In this document: positions 21,789 to 33,050 of the stretch, in pieces | Layout: the number at the start of each line of letters is the position of its first letter | Position numbering within the stretch: position 1 is the stretch's first letter | From: Aquatica leii | Taxonomy: Eukaryota; Arthropoda; Insecta; Coleoptera; Lampyridae | Direction of reading: 5' to 3' | Assembly (NCBI GenBank): GCA_035610365.1 | Contig: CM069432.1 | Coordinates: 275,627,482-275,691,481, forward strand | DNA: 64,000 bases | The notes under the pieces: generated by a model | What the model was told of the DNA's origin: nothing | Seen by the model: only the letters and a program-made list of their open reading frames with translations | The model's database searches: none | Position numbers and translations under genes: made by a program

Positions 21789-22215
21789 TGAAACGTTCGA
21801 GAACTTATTTGCAAATGCAAGAGCCTTCTAGAAGCTGTTATCCATTTTCTAGAAGAAGGATTCGCCGATGAGTATATATACCGACGGAACAATTCGTAGG
21901 TCAGTTATTGCTGGAATGCGAATACATCAGTGTTAAGAAGATTATCAAGTGGAAATAAATCGTTAGCACGCGTGTGTCTAGATAAATTGACCGATGATAA
22001 TCGTGTACGTGATTTTTAGTGTAAACAATTGTGAAGCTACCCGCGGACGTTATCTTATCTTCTTGTAAGTGATATAAATTAGTGTAAGTGGTTTCATTAA
22101 ATATTATTACATTTAATTAGTTCGGTTAATTTAAAAGTGTACATATTTCTAGAATAAGTAAACGTATCTTTAGTCGTTTAAATAAATTAGTTTTTAATAA
22201 ATAAAATACGCAACA
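21789..22215 (+). repeat. 3' LTR of macrodomain gypsy element
   Basis: 427 bp, TG...CA, nearly the same as the 5' LTR. It lacks 28 bp present in the 5' copy. ATAG at 22216-22219 completes the target duplication. Confidence 0.93.
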
Positions 22216-22281
22216 ATAGCAATAAAGGCGACTCCCATTTATGCTATACGATATCCAAATTGGGTTTGCTATTTCCAGTAA

Positions 22282-22712
22282 TTACGAAATTTTAATACAA
22301 TAAATGGTCGATACGACGAATCCATGACGCCATTTTGTACTACCAAATAAGAAATAATATAAATTACAATTTTGAGAATCAATATGCGATCGAAACCATT
22401 GTCGGTAATCAAATCTTAAAACAAAATTACAATAAATTCTACTACGACGCTGAAGTGCCAGCAAACGACGATCTGCAATTTGCATTGTATTATTGAACGT
22501 AGGCAACGTTTGGCGATCTTTGAAAGGCAATAAACACCAAAACGACCAGAATGGTCACGAAAATGCGTATTAACAAATAAATTCTCGACCTGATCATCTT
22601 CAGGCGAGACGACGAGTTTGGTGGGGACTTCCACCACCTCCCAATAGACTTTTAAAACGACATCTAAAAAGTGTCTGATGTCAGAAAACAAATATTTTTG
22701 GGCTGTAGTCAC
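22282..22712 (-). pseudogene. BEL/Pao element 1, start of RT region
   Basis: On the minus strand, 22416-22712 reads VLKVYWEVVEVPTKLVVSPEDDQVENLFVNTHFRD, the block just before the BEL/Pao RT (L..FW..EE.P.......E...E..F..T..R). In the next frame at 22282-22530 follows PFKDRQTLPTFNNTMQIADRRLLALQRR, the pre-fingers segment. The RT palm is not present; homology fades by about 22250, near the gypsy target site. It continues the gag-protease part at 22895-24181. Confidence 0.78.
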
Positions 22713-22894
22713 ATGACTTGTGGTAACCTAAAGTATCCAACCGAATATCCAACCGCATATGCCAATTGGTATCTGCTAACCTCCAACCCTGATAAAAATC
22801 GGACTACTTGGAAGATCGGCACAAATTGTTTGTACAACCACTACTTCGACGTCCAAAGATAGCTCTGAAGGGTCCTTGAAGGCGAATTTTGCAA

Positions 22895-23704
22895 TTAGTA
22901 TAACCGCGTGAAAGACGAAATGTCACAACACCTAGGCCAGATAAAGGAACTGGTGAGCAAACCATAGGGCAATTCAAGTCGCTTACGACATATTTCTGAA
23001 ATTAGACTCGCGTCACTACCCGAATCACACAATGCCCTTATGGTTTGATAATTACCTAAACGATTTTGGATTTCAAAGTCGATAGTTGCCAACAACACTA
23101 TACACGATGAACGCGCTGTGGCCACACCTACAGTGTCCGGTGCCACAACGGGAATACTAGTTTCCGGTGAATCGCTAAATAGGGCCATCTGCTGAAAAGG
23201 TGCCCTTTGAACTGTGGTTTTACTAAAATGTAATAACGAATTGTGCAGGGCTGAGCACTGTCGACATTTTCCTTTCGACGCACATGACCTCGCTTGGTGT
23301 AAAGCGCTAAAGCATTGATGACATAAACCTGCCGATTTAACGAACAAATAACGATGGTAAGGGGCCAAAGCAAGAAAGCTAGGGCACCGATAAATTGAGT
23401 GCCATTCAGGTCGCTCAGTATTAACCAGTAGTGAACGCGAAGGCAAGGCGCCTCCATATCTTGCCGGACCATTACTAGATTTTGAATAGGTGGACTTAGT
23501 GCGAGTAACATTGGTCGCACTGGCCATTGTAGCATTATTCAATAAATTTGTTTCCAAAGCACGACACTGGTCGGCCACAAATTGTTTCAAATTTGCGTAA
23601 GTGGGAAAACTTACATTTGTAAATTGCACTTCAAAACACTTTCGAGTTGCGTTATCTAATTTTTGCATAAGCAAATTAAAAAGAGTAAAATGCCAAAAAT
23701 CCAC
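22895..23704 (-). pseudogene. BEL/Pao element 1, gag zinc knuckles and protease
   Basis: A 269-codon open frame on the minus strand. It begins in gag (TRKCFEVQF, YANLKQFVADQCRALE), then has cysteine/histidine motifs typical of BEL/Pao gag: CPSFLAL...AGLCHQCFSALHQARSC and KCRQCSALHNSLLHF. The aspartic protease follows with ALCDSGSDASLISE at about 22970-23015, where BEL/Pao has LLDSGS..SFI. The frame ends in unrelated residues after 22950. BEL/Pao elements are LTR retrotransposons common in insects. No LTR was found for this copy. Confidence 0.88.
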
Positions 23705-23848
23705 ACTACGATATTGACGCAGTCACATTTTCATTAAACGTATCTAATAAACTACGTAATGAAGATACACAATCTGAATTACCCTTGGGTGCGTTACCCA
23801 AAGTATGCCAATAAAATGACACTAAAACTCGATAATTTTGGTAACGAT

Positions 23849-24181
23849 CTACCAATGATTGATAAACAATATCATAATTGTTGAAACTAAACTCAAACGT
23901 TCACCACTAAGAGTGGTCAACAAATATTGGAATTTCTCTACCCTTGACAATGACTGATTTTGATGAACCAGTGTGTTAAAGAAATCATAAAACGTGGGCC
24001 AATCTTTCAACAAACCATCAAAGGACGGAAAAATTCTAGGAAGGCGTACAGTATCTTTAAAAGATATAGAAACCAACGCAACATCCGACAATGCTGGCAA
24101 CACAGGTCTTGAACCAACAATGCTACCAGAACCCTGATTTTTGGACAAACAGAATATTTTTAGTGTAATTAAAACCCCCAA
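23849..24181 (-). pseudogene. BEL/Pao element 1, gag N-terminal part
   Basis: The minus-strand frame reads RLPRIFPSFDGLLKDWPTFYDFFNTLVHQNQSLSRVEKFQYLLTTLSGE, the highly characteristic BEL/Pao gag core (LP....P.F.G....W..F.D.F..LVH.N..LS...KF.YL...L.GEA). It lies 5' of the 22895-23704 frame on the same strand, with about 145 bases of broken sequence between. Confidence 0.88.
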
Positions 24182-24295
24182 TCCTTAACACCACGACAAC
24201 ATCAGCAATAGCACCACATAGCAGAATAAGGCAACATGATCTTGTTATCCAAATGGGAACTATAAACTTACCACATTAATAAAGTAACTTACGTA

Positions 24296-25114
24296 ATGGG
24301 CTGCATAAATATGCTCATAAAGTTAAAGCATTTATGGATAATAACAATATTGACATACACCTCATCTTGGAATCGCATTTCACCTACCAAATCTATCTTA
24401 AATTCCCTAAATTCAACACATACCACACAAATTGACAAAGCCCATGGCGGTACATCCCTAATAATACGCAGTAGCATGAAACACCATGCAATAATTACCA
24501 ACTAAATCACATACAAGCCATTACCCTTCAAATTAAAGATAGATATACTGCCTTTGCAGTTTCGGAAATTTACAGCCCGCCTAAGCATGTAATTAGAACA
24601 GTAGACTACACAAACTTCTTCAAAACCCTTGGTAACAAATTTACCGTAGAAGGAAACAGTGGGGCTGACGTGTAACAAGGTCAAATAGAAGAAAGCTACT
24701 TGCTGCCATACAAACGAATAATCTAAGGTACTTATCTACTGGTGAATCAACCTAACTGACTTTGCTATAACAAAAGACTTCTCGACTTATCTACTGAATC
24801 TGTCAGTGCCACTGAAATTTGAGTTCGATATTGAGCGATCTGGGATGAATCTTACGGAGCTGATTCAACAAGTAGCATGGGAAGCAACACCAGCACCAGA
24901 ACTACTAAATCGCCCTGCAAATGTAAACTTGCCGACCGGAATTAAAGAAAAAAGACGGCTAAGAGTACGTTGGCAGCTGACCAGGTCTGATGCAGATAAG
25001 AGAGCGCTAAACAAAGTTTTTAAACAACTGAAAAAATTATTACTTGAGCGTAAAAATTCCAGCATTCAGAATTACCTAGAAAACTTTTGTGCTTACAGAC
25101 CTATTAATTTTTAG
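24296..25114 (+). pseudogene. jockey-type non-LTR ORF2 fragment (endonuclease)
   Basis: Plus-strand pieces of a jockey APE endonuclease. TTQIDKAHGGTSLIIRSSMKHH at 24415-24485 has the 'HGG.AI.IR..I.H' motif; EIYSPPKHV and FKTLGNKF at 24567-24645 follow. The catalytic GGDFN block is lost in a deletion. The last open frame, 24806-25114, holds the endonuclease-RT linker: EKRRLRVRWQLTRSDADKRALNKVFKQLKKLL. It stops where the purine-rich minus-strand element begins, so the RT part is missing. Confidence 0.75.
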
Positions 25115-26050
25115 CCTTTATTTGTCGTAAAAAATCCATCCATCCCACTCCTTTTCCTCTTTCTCCCAAAATCTCCAACCTTCTTCTCTCCTCTTATCTT
25201 AGTTCTATGCATTCCTTTACCATGTGCTCTATATTTTCCCACCCCTCCCCATATCGTTATCTTCCTTACAATACTTATTCTCATACTCTTCATTCCTGCA
25301 TTTAAACCTTGTTACCATTCTTTTTAATCTCAAGCTTTTTTGCCTTTTATTTATTTTGGAATATTCTCTATCACTATATTTGTATATCTCCCATTGTATT
25401 TCTCCTCCCTTTATTCTTTGCCCTTATTTCTTGTCTATGTATATCCTTATCTCTTCTTATTATTTCATCTTTATTACCCTTTTTATCTCCCCTTATTTTT
25501 TTCTACCTCTTGTCTCTTCTGCATATCCAACTTTTTCATAATACCTTCTTCTCTCCCTTCTTATCTATATTTTTTTCATTCTTCACCTCTTTCCAGCACC
25601 GTTGAAGCCATTTTAATTTTTACTTTCTTTTCTTTTACTCTTTTACTCTTATCTATTCCTTTTCATTTTCTTTTACCTTTCCATTTTTCATTCATTCATT
25701 TTCTCCTCTACTATGCACCCTGACGTCTCCCCTTCTAATCCTAACTTCCATTTCCAGTATTTTTCTTGTACTTTCTCTAATTCCTCTCATTCCTTCCACC
25801 CGCATATTTCCGCCCCGTACATCATCACACTCTTTATTAATTTGTTAAACAACTATCTTCTTGTTTTTATTTGCTTCTCAAAGCTCTCCTATACCCCACA
25901 CCCGACCTACTATTCTATAACATTTCTTTGCCAACCACTTTATTTGAGCCTCATCTTTATTATCGTATCTGATTCGATAACCCAAATAGGTCACTTCATT
26001 TACAATTTCACGAAACTATTAGCAGTATCGTTGCATCCTTTGTCTAGATA
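25115..26050 (-). pseudogene. purine-rich non-LTR element, RT C-terminal part
   Basis: Minus strand, strongly A/G-rich on the sense side. FREIVNEVTYLGYRIRYDNKDEAQIKWLAKKC followed by VGRVWGIGE at about 25880-26020 is the 'EEVKEFKYLGY....' block that follows the RT catalytic box in APE-type non-LTR elements. Downstream frames are broken. The upstream RT part is at 27545-28218, on the other side of an R2/28S insert. The apparent long plus-strand frames here are antisense and not genes. Confidence 0.68.
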
Positions 26051-26190
26051 GGATGCGACCTTAGAGGCGTTTAGGCCTAATCCCGCGGATGGTAGCTTCG
26101 CACCAACGCCCGCTCGGGCGAGTGCTTAACCAAATCTCTGACCCTGCGCTCTCGTACTGAGCAGGATTACTATCGCAACGACGACGTCAT

Positions 26191-26225
<35 letters not shown>

Positions 26226-26971
26226 CACCTAGCTCACGTTCCCTATTTCTAGGTGAACAATCTAACACTTGGCAAATTCAGCTTCGCAATGATAGGAAGA
26301 GCCGACATCGAAAGATCAAAAAGCGACGTCACTATGAACCCTTCGCCGCCACAAGCTAGTTATCTCTGTGGTAACTTTTCTGACACCTCTTGCTTAATAG
26401 CCAAAAGGAACGATAGGCCCTGTCCCTATGCTTACTGAGCATCGAGATCAAATCAGCATTTGCTCTACGCGAGGTTTCCGTCCTCGCTGAGGTGGCCTTA
26501 GGACACCTGCGTTATTCTTTGACAGATGTACCGCCCCAGTCAAACTCCCCGCCTGGCGGTGTCCTCGAATGGGATCGCGATCGAGCATAGTTGCGGTTTT
26601 CGACGACGCGCGCAGAGACGAGCCCTCCGACGAACTGGGACGACGACAACGACCACTACGACACGACCGCACACGACGACACCGTGCCGCCAAGCGCGAG
26701 CCGAAGCCGCGTCCTGAACGCGACGACTCCATCTGCGCGATCGGTTACTAATCGCGCGGGGTGCGCTTGATGCGAAAACGTCGTGATTACCGCGCGCTGC
26801 GTGGATAGCGGACGGCGGCGCACGCGCTCCGCATGATCGAGTAAGTAAGGAAACTACGAAAGTAGTAGCGCGGTCCCGTCGCCCACCTATGCTGCACCTC
26901 TCGTGTCTGCTTACAGTGCCAAACTAGAGTCAAGCTTAACAGGGTCTTCTTTCCCCGCTAATTTTTCTAAT

Positions 26972-27006
<35 letters not shown>

Positions 27007-27042
27007 GTAGGGACAGGTTGAAAATCTCGTTAATCCATTCAA

Positions 27043-27076
<34 letters not shown>
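26051..27076 (-). rRNA. 28S rRNA 3' part, decayed copy
   Basis: Read on the minus strand this is large-subunit rRNA from the R2 insertion site almost to the 3' end. It starts TAGCCAAATGCCTCGTCATC at 27076 and includes ACTATCTAGCGAAACCACAG, GGGGAAAGAAGACCCTGTT, TTTGACTGGGGCGGTACATC and the CAGTACGAGAG sarcin-ricin-side segment. It ends at GGTCGCATCC (26051). A GC-rich stretch at about 26580-26860 is the divergent expansion segment. Scattered substitutions at positions that are normally invariant, and its isolation from 18S/5.8S, mark it as a displaced pseudogene fragment and not part of a working rDNA unit. Confidence 0.93.
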
Positions 27077-27236
27077 GAACGTGTTTATTTGTGTTTTAGA
27101 TAAACTTTTCGATACACATGATCGTATAAGATGTTACTACAGAATGGTGTACATATCACAGAACATACAAATTAAGAAAATACAAGTATAAAAATTTTAA
27201 CAAACATAGTAGGTTACGAAGCATAAACCGGTCTTC
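27077..27236 (-). other. R2 3' UTR, joined to 28S at the R2 site
   Basis: Between the R2-like stop codon (about 27235) and the 28S sequence beginning TAGCCAAATGCC. R2 elements insert in 28S precisely before TAGCC, so the base after 27076 is the canonical 3' junction. No poly(A) tail is seen; the last bases are ACACGTTC. Confidence 0.7.
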
Positions 27237-27515
27237 CTAATTCTTATTGATCCTCTCCCAGATGATGGTTTGATGAGTCTTATGAATGAGGATAGACCCT
27301 AAGATAGTGTCATTGACCAATTGTCTTATGTGGCCGGTTTTAAGTTTTAATGCATTGGTGCAAGACATATTTGCTGTGCTACTCCCTACGCCCCTGGCTC
27401 CTATAATACAAGGTGCGGATGACAATTGTGGAGAAGGCAGAATAACGCTTATTGACAGTTTCTTTAAAAAACCTGTCGTTAAGACTCCCGCCGTTTACCC
27501 GCACTTGCTTGTATC

Positions 27516-27540
<25 letters not shown>
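27237..27540 (-). pseudogene. R2-like retrotransposon, C-terminal endonuclease end
   Basis: R2 is a site-specific non-LTR element that cuts 28S rDNA with a C-terminal restriction-like endonuclease. The minus strand reads VNGGSLNDRFFKETVNKRYSAF (about 27445-27510) and, in another frame, PCIIGARGVGSSTANMSCTNALKLK...LVNDTILGSILIHKT. This matches the last part of R2-clade proteins (..IIGARG.W....). One frameshift is present. Family assignment rests on these motifs and, independently, on the exact 28S junction 160 bases downstream. The element is cut off upstream at about 27540, where a different non-LTR sequence begins. Confidence 0.72.
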
Positions 27541-27544
<4 letters not shown>

Positions 27545-27562
<18 letters not shown>

Positions 27563-28230
27563 ACACCCTTTCGGGCCACCGCCCTTGTCTCTCCACTTCC
27601 ACTCCAACACTTTTTTTCCAGATACTTCTTTACTGTCTTTATCACCTCCTTCATTTCTCTTTCCCACATTTTTAACCACCCCATTACTATTCCTCCGCTC
27701 TGTTGCCCCATCACCTTTTTCTTTAAATCCTCTAAATATATTGCAAATAAACTAGGACTAAGTGGGCACCCCTGCCTTAATTCTTTATTTGCCCAAAATG
27801 CTACAATAAACTTTCCATCTATTCTCACTTTGCACTTTGTCTCATTATATATTTCCTCTATATTCCTTACTACTAGTTTTTCCTCTATCTGTTTCTTTCT
27901 TAATATATTCTATAATTTACTCCTATTTAGATTATGAAACGCTGCTTTTATATACAGAAATAACGCAAAAACTTTTCCTCTCTTTACTTCTAATTCTTTG
28001 TTTACTATTTGTTTGAATATGTATACATCATCTAATGCCTTTCTTCCTCTTCTAAATCCTGTTGACCAATCTGGTAAGATCTTTTTTTCCTCCATTTCTC
28101 TTTCTAGTTTTTTTTGCAAAATTTTCATATAAATCTTATATCCCACATTTCCCACACTTATACCTCTATAGTTTATTACTTCTCTTCTGTCTCCTCCTTT
28201 GTAAACTAGGCACATCATTGCTTATTTGCA
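27545..28230 (-). pseudogene. purine-rich non-LTR element, RT core
   Basis: Minus strand. 27910-28218 reads VYKGGDRREVINYRGISVGNVGYKIYMKIL, the first RT blocks (P..K.G......NYR.I.L....YK), then TGFRRGRKALDDVYIFKQIV and KVFALFLYIKAAFHN, where the first catalytic block 'AF.D..KAFD' has lost its aspartates. 27550-27828 has ELRQGCPLSPSLFAIYLEDL (RQGCPLSP.LF). The YxDD box should follow but lies in the stretch lost or decayed before the R2/28S insert. APE-type clade, not further assigned. Confidence 0.82.
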
Positions 28231-29640
28231 ATTATCGCGAAACCCTTCATCTGACCATACCTTATTTAAAATGTTTTCTATTCTTTCTTTCGTTTTCTTT
28301 TCTGTATTTTTCAATTGTTCTCCTTGCGCCCCATCCGTCCCTTCTGCATTTTTTTTTTTATTTTTCCTAATGCTTCTTCTATTCTTTCTTTCTGTATAGT
28401 AGTACTGCTCCCTCCTCTTGTTATCCTTTCTATTTCAAATTCACTCTTCCTCTCTCTAAGATCTCTACGCATAGTTCTCTTAATTTTTTCAAATCAATTT
28501 GTAGCTCCCCTTTTTTACCAATTGTTTCTTTCTTTATTCAAAAAGCTCCATGTCTCCTTCATTTTCTAACATTTTTATATGTTCCTCCAACTTTTTTTAT
28601 ATTCCTTTTTTATCTCTTACAACACTCTTTACTATACTGCGACCTTAATCTTTTATATTGATGAATATCAATTTTTTCTTTTTTCCGCCTTCTTTTAATT
28701 TTTCTTACCTTCTGGCTTCCTTGCATTTCTTATTCCACCACCTCTTTTGTTTATATTCCTTTATGTTTTACTTCATGTATTTTTTCTTTCTACTGCTTTG
28801 TCCATTTTTCCACTCCTTCCTTTACTCTTTCCTCCACCCATTGTTCCTCCTCTAATTTTTTCTAATAAACCTCAATATTTTTATCAGTCCATGTCTTTTT
28901 CTCCACCGAAACTATGTCTGCATTTTTTCTCTCTTCCAACCTTTTAGTCTTACTTCTAATAGCTCATGGTCAGAATCAACCTGCCCTCTATTTTAAAACT
29001 TTCTATTTCTTCCAAAACCTCCCCACTAACTATTACATAATCTATTATAGATTCTCCCCTCTCACTTATATATTTATATTCTCTATCTCCTTCTTTCCTA
29101 TTTCCGTTGAGTATAGTCCACCCTTGCCCTCACATAACTGTAATAGTTCTCTACCTTGTTTGCTTAATGTCTTATCCATCGTTCCTCTGTTTATTTCCTC
29201 CTCATCCACTATCATACCACCACCATCTCCAATTCTCGCGTTAAAATCTCCACCTAGTATTAATTTTCCTCTCTCCTCTTCAATCAGTAGCTGTTTCAAG
29301 TTTCTCATTGTTTATTTCATTTCCGTGTACTGTTATTACAGTATATCTATCTTCATCTTCCCTTAATATTTGATTTACTACTATTCCTTGCTCTTGCATT
29401 TTATTTTCGTCGTCTTCTACTACCCATTCTTCTCTTACTCCCTATATTACACCCCCTTGTGCTCTTCCATTTTTTTTGTTGTCGTGAACTGTACATTCCA
29501 TTTATATCCCTCTGGTAAATTTACTTTCGCAATCTTTCTCCTCCAGTCACGTTTCTACTAAACCCACAATGTTAAACCCTTCTATATACTTCCAAAATTC
29601 AGCTCTTTTATTTTTAACCCTTGCTACGTTCCTGTAAACT
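28231..29640 (-). pseudogene. purine-rich non-LTR element, APE endonuclease and linker
   Basis: ORF2 begins near 29625 (minus) with VYRNVARVKNKRAEFWKYIEGFNIVG, the start of an apurinic-like endonuclease domain. The catalytic block GKLILGGDFNARIGDGG is clear at about 29200-29270, within the open frame 29066-29308. From about 29000 to 28231 the frames are broken and only the charged K/E/R composition of the endonuclease-RT linker remains. The endonuclease would nick target DNA to prime reverse transcription. Confidence 0.72.
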
Positions 29641-29644
29641 AAAC

Positions 29645-30153
29645 CTATTTCCTTCGTTTTTTCCTTAATATTTCTATTTTATCTTCTACGGAATCCAATT
29701 TTACCAGTATTACCCTCCTCGCTATTTTAATTGCGTCTCTTATAACTTTTTCCACTCCCAATTCATTTTTAAACAAGTTATCCACTTGGTTTTTACGCTC
29801 TTCTCTTCCCTCTTGACCTTCCATCTTTCTTATAACCAAGTACTTCTTTCTATTTTCCCTTTCCATTAGTTCCACCCTTCTTATTTTTTTCCATCTCCCT
29901 TCGCTCTTCTCTTTCTTTTTTTTAACTCTTCCGTGATCTTTACCAGATTAACTACTAATCTTTTGTCCTCTTCCCTCATTTGCTTTATTTGGCTAATCAT
30001 TTCTCTACACATCTCCATTACTCCCTGCTCTTCCTTATCGCTCTTCTCCTTTCTCGGGATTCTTTTTGTTCGTTTACTTCTCGCAAAAGCTTTTTGTACA
30101 AATTCCTGTCTTTTGCATTTCCTTTCCGATCCTGTCGATTCAGATTCTGACAT
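29645..30153 (-). pseudogene. purine-rich non-LTR element, ORF1
   Basis: Two adjacent minus-strand frames, 29881-30153 (MSESESTGSERKCKRQEF...) and 29645-29875, read as one protein with a frame break near 29880. It is highly charged, with a predicted coiled coil around EMCREMISQIKQMREEDKRL and a second part ending VEDKIEILRKKRRK. I see no zinc knuckle. Position directly upstream of the endonuclease supports ORF1, a nucleic-acid-binding protein of non-LTR elements. The ATG at 30153 is the first after about 100 bases of putative 5' UTR. Confidence 0.65.
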
Positions 30154-30169
30154 ACATAGTTCTTCTAAT

Positions 30170-32550
30170 TATGTTTATTTAAAACCCGCCACAAAAAATT
30201 TTAAATAAAAAATAAAGTACACTTTATCTGAACTCCGCAACCACGTCCTCACTCAACCGCCTTCAAAAGACGATTCAATATTTTTATTCTTACTTACTTA
30301 AGAAATTGTAAGAAGAGGGATCGATGGAACCATTCATCGCAAATCTATGTAAGACAGTGGACGCTGTAATCTTATCTTAAACATATAGTAGACTTATTGC
30401 CCTCCATTATAGGCAGATTGTACATATAGAAAGGAGTTAAAAAATTATATATGAATACCTTTAAGTTAAAAACTTTTTTGTAAAAAGAAAAAAATCAAAA
30501 CTTTAATGCCGAAAGTATAAGTAAATTGTAAACACTCTAAAATTTGGAATATAAAAGATATGTTTTCTAAACCATTGATATGAAAGTTTAAATAAACAAA
30601 AAAAAGATTTAATTATTGTCAACCAGTGTGTTATAAACGTTTGTTAAAACAGAATTTAGTTTTTGCGGTTACATTGTTAATGAGTAACACGAGTTACCTA
30701 CTTTTCAAATATTTGTCGCTAAGTAATTATCACTTTGAAAACATGAAAATAGTTTTTTATAACTAAAATAATTTTACATCAAAAATGACTTCAGGGAATT
30801 TGCGAATTTCACCAGTTCTATCATTCTGGAATACATAATCTTGTATTTCGTTGACAAAATTGTAATAAAGCATTCGGTTTTTATTTTGATTAAATAAAGT
30901 TTGTTTATAATAGAGTTTTGTTTTGCCGTTGTTTTTCATATAACTTAATAGAAGTATTCTAATATGAAAAAATTACGTTGCTGATAACAACGGTTTATAA
31001 CGATTTTTCAGAAAAATTTCACATAAATTAATTTGCGTGTGTAATAGATGTTATAAAATTTATGACATTAAATAAAACAAAGCTTATTTTAAATTTATGC
31101 TAACTACTTGTCTTAACGGTAACTAAAATGTTATTATTGGTATTTTAGTCATATACATTAATTTGCCCTACGTAATCAATCGATCATCCTAAGGAAAGTA
31201 TAATAGCGTTAAGAGAATTATTATAAAACAAAGTACAACAACAATCATATTTCCATAATATTTACTGAAACTAAAGTATATAAGGTACAAAGTATGTTAA
31301 CAATTTTTGAGAATACTGAGATATCTATTGTTACCGAATAAAACGACTAAAACGATCGACGTCTTAGAAATAAAAAGCTTTTATACGATTCCTTTACTAC
31401 CGATGATGCGAGAAAAACCTGAATAAGTGATAAAACACATTGTCTAACCAAACTAGCAAAAAAAACCTATAAGACGAAGAGTATTAGAAACGGTTGCTAA
31501 TATGGGTACCTGTATAATCAATATGTTCGCAATTTATTTTAATTTTATCTGAAAGTCAAAACTAAAAAGGCTAACTGTAATTAAGTGCACTGCCTTTGCT
31601 GTAGTTCTAAACAAGATTAAGAAATTATAATTAATTTATTAAAATGTGTTGAAATATTGGCGTTTCAAATGTTTGTTCTGTTTTTGAAAATCATATTGCG
31701 CTGTTATTTATTTTTCTAGGCGTAAAATTAAAATTCTACAATGCTAATAAACTAAACTATAAATAAAAATTCACAAGTTTTTAATTGCAATCAAAGTTTT
31801 CATGTCAAAAATCTTTTTTACTCACTCGGTATATATTGCATATTTACTTTAGTTGGCAACTTTGCTTTTGGTTTTATCATTTTCTGTCGGATGACTTGCC
31901 ATATCCATCGCGTTAACTGTGAAGTATAAACACATTGAGTTAAATTTTTGACTGAACCTTTCAAATCGCGGGATTTAATCGTTTTGCAGTAAAAATCTAA
32001 TGGAAAATCGATCGATGCTTATAAGAAGAGCCGCTGAGGCATGATTAACTTTCTTTCTTTGTTTATAGCAATTATGACCGCATTCACCAAATTACGTGTT
32101 CAACACCTTTATCGACTCTATTGTGTATTGAATTCTTGTTGTTCTTGTAGATTATTATCGTCATAAACACCTTTCGTAAACTGGAGGAAATTAATTATAT
32201 ATGCTTTCGATGTACATACCTGTACTTAATTTTAAAATTTAAGTGAAGCCAAATGGACTTATTAATTATATTCGTGATAATACTGCGATATACTCGTGTA
32301 TTTAATTTCAGATTTTCGGATTATGATTACACCTTACTAGTACTAGATAGGGAATTGTAAAACGTAAGTAAACTTTTCCTTTTAGTCACCGTTTGCTGTC
32401 AATCGTATAAACTCACAAATTTTTGGTGCCGTATTAACTTTCAAATTATTCAAGCTCAGAACTTGATTTGTTGTTGATTGTTTGCGCAATTCTGATTCAA
32501 CCATCAGTTGTCTATATCAATTTTACACGTTAAAGTTAAATTTAAAAATG
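30170..32550. other. AT-rich, no gene seen
   Basis: The first 70 bases are probably the 5' UTR of the purine-rich element. The rest is AT-rich, with no frame above about 60 codons and no repeat that I could link to other parts of the window. Confidence 0.45.
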
Positions 32551-32554
32551 ATTA

Positions 32555-33050
32555 ATTGCTCTTCCCATGGGTATTGCGCGATGCCGGATGTTGATATCTC
32601 TGCTCTCTGCGTATGAGTTCTGAGTTCCTTTAGTCTGACTTCTAAGGGTCTTTTGGTGTCTCCCAATATGATTTGCCACATTTTACGGGACTTGGTAGAT
32701 AAAGTTTTTGGAGTCTCGACTGGTGGGTCTGATGCCAGAGATTATACCTTTAATAGCAGTTGATGATCTGAACAGTGTATTGATTTCGTTGCTGGCGTAT
32801 TTTGGTTTGGTATTTATAAAGAAGCTCTTCTATTATTTTTTTGTAGCCATTTTATTTGAGATTCCTTTTAATGTTTTTGATTTTTTCTTGAAGTTCTTTT
32901 TCTGTGTGGATTTTGCCAATAAAAACTTTGACACCCCTTTTTTGTTGTTGTTGAGAGGTTGGATGCATAGTTCAGATATTTGCCCCTATAACTTGGTTTT
33001 CTATAAACAGCGTTTTGATCGATCATTTGTAACGTCCCGTTAGAGTTCAT
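32555..33050 (-). pseudogene. Penelope-like element, end of RT and GIY-YIG endonuclease
   Basis: Minus strand. 32868-33050 contains NAVYRKPSYRGKYLNYASN, the very typical PLE motif VYRKPTHT.RYLNY.S. At about 32590-32715, in pieces, ILGDTKRPLEVRLKELRTH and STSGIAQYPWEE give the GIY-YIG endonuclease (YIGET.R.L..RLKEH...). The piece is separated from the rest of the RT by an insert at 33051-33957. Confidence 0.8.

Larger units (their letters stand above)
15579..22215 (+). mobile_element. Ty3/gypsy element with a macrodomain-CCCH extension
   Basis: A complete-length LTR retrotransposon of about 6.6 kb. LTRs start TGAAACG and end CGCAACA. ATAG lies directly before the left LTR (15575-15578) and directly after the right one (22216-22219), a 4-bp target duplication. 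Inside, in order: primer site, gag, protease, RT, RNase H, integrase, a macrodomain with CCCH finger, and a polypurine tract. Gag, the protease active site, RNase H, integrase and macrodomain share one reading frame; PR tail and RT are in others because of indels. In-frame stops make this copy non-coding as it stands. The two LTRs differ by about a dozen substitutions and one 28-bp indel by eye. Confidence 0.93.

Noticed and set aside
26448-26751. Overlapping arginine-rich frames on both strands
   Set aside because: They lie in the GC-rich expansion segment and conserved core of 28S rRNA; no protein is expected.
26051-27076. Functional rDNA unit
   Set aside because: Only the 3' part of 28S is present, with changes at conserved positions, embedded in transposon sequence.
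25224-29561. Long plus-strand frames rich in F, S, L and Y that look like membrane proteins
   Set aside because: They are the antisense of a purine-rich non-LTR element whose endonuclease and RT motifs read on the minus strand.
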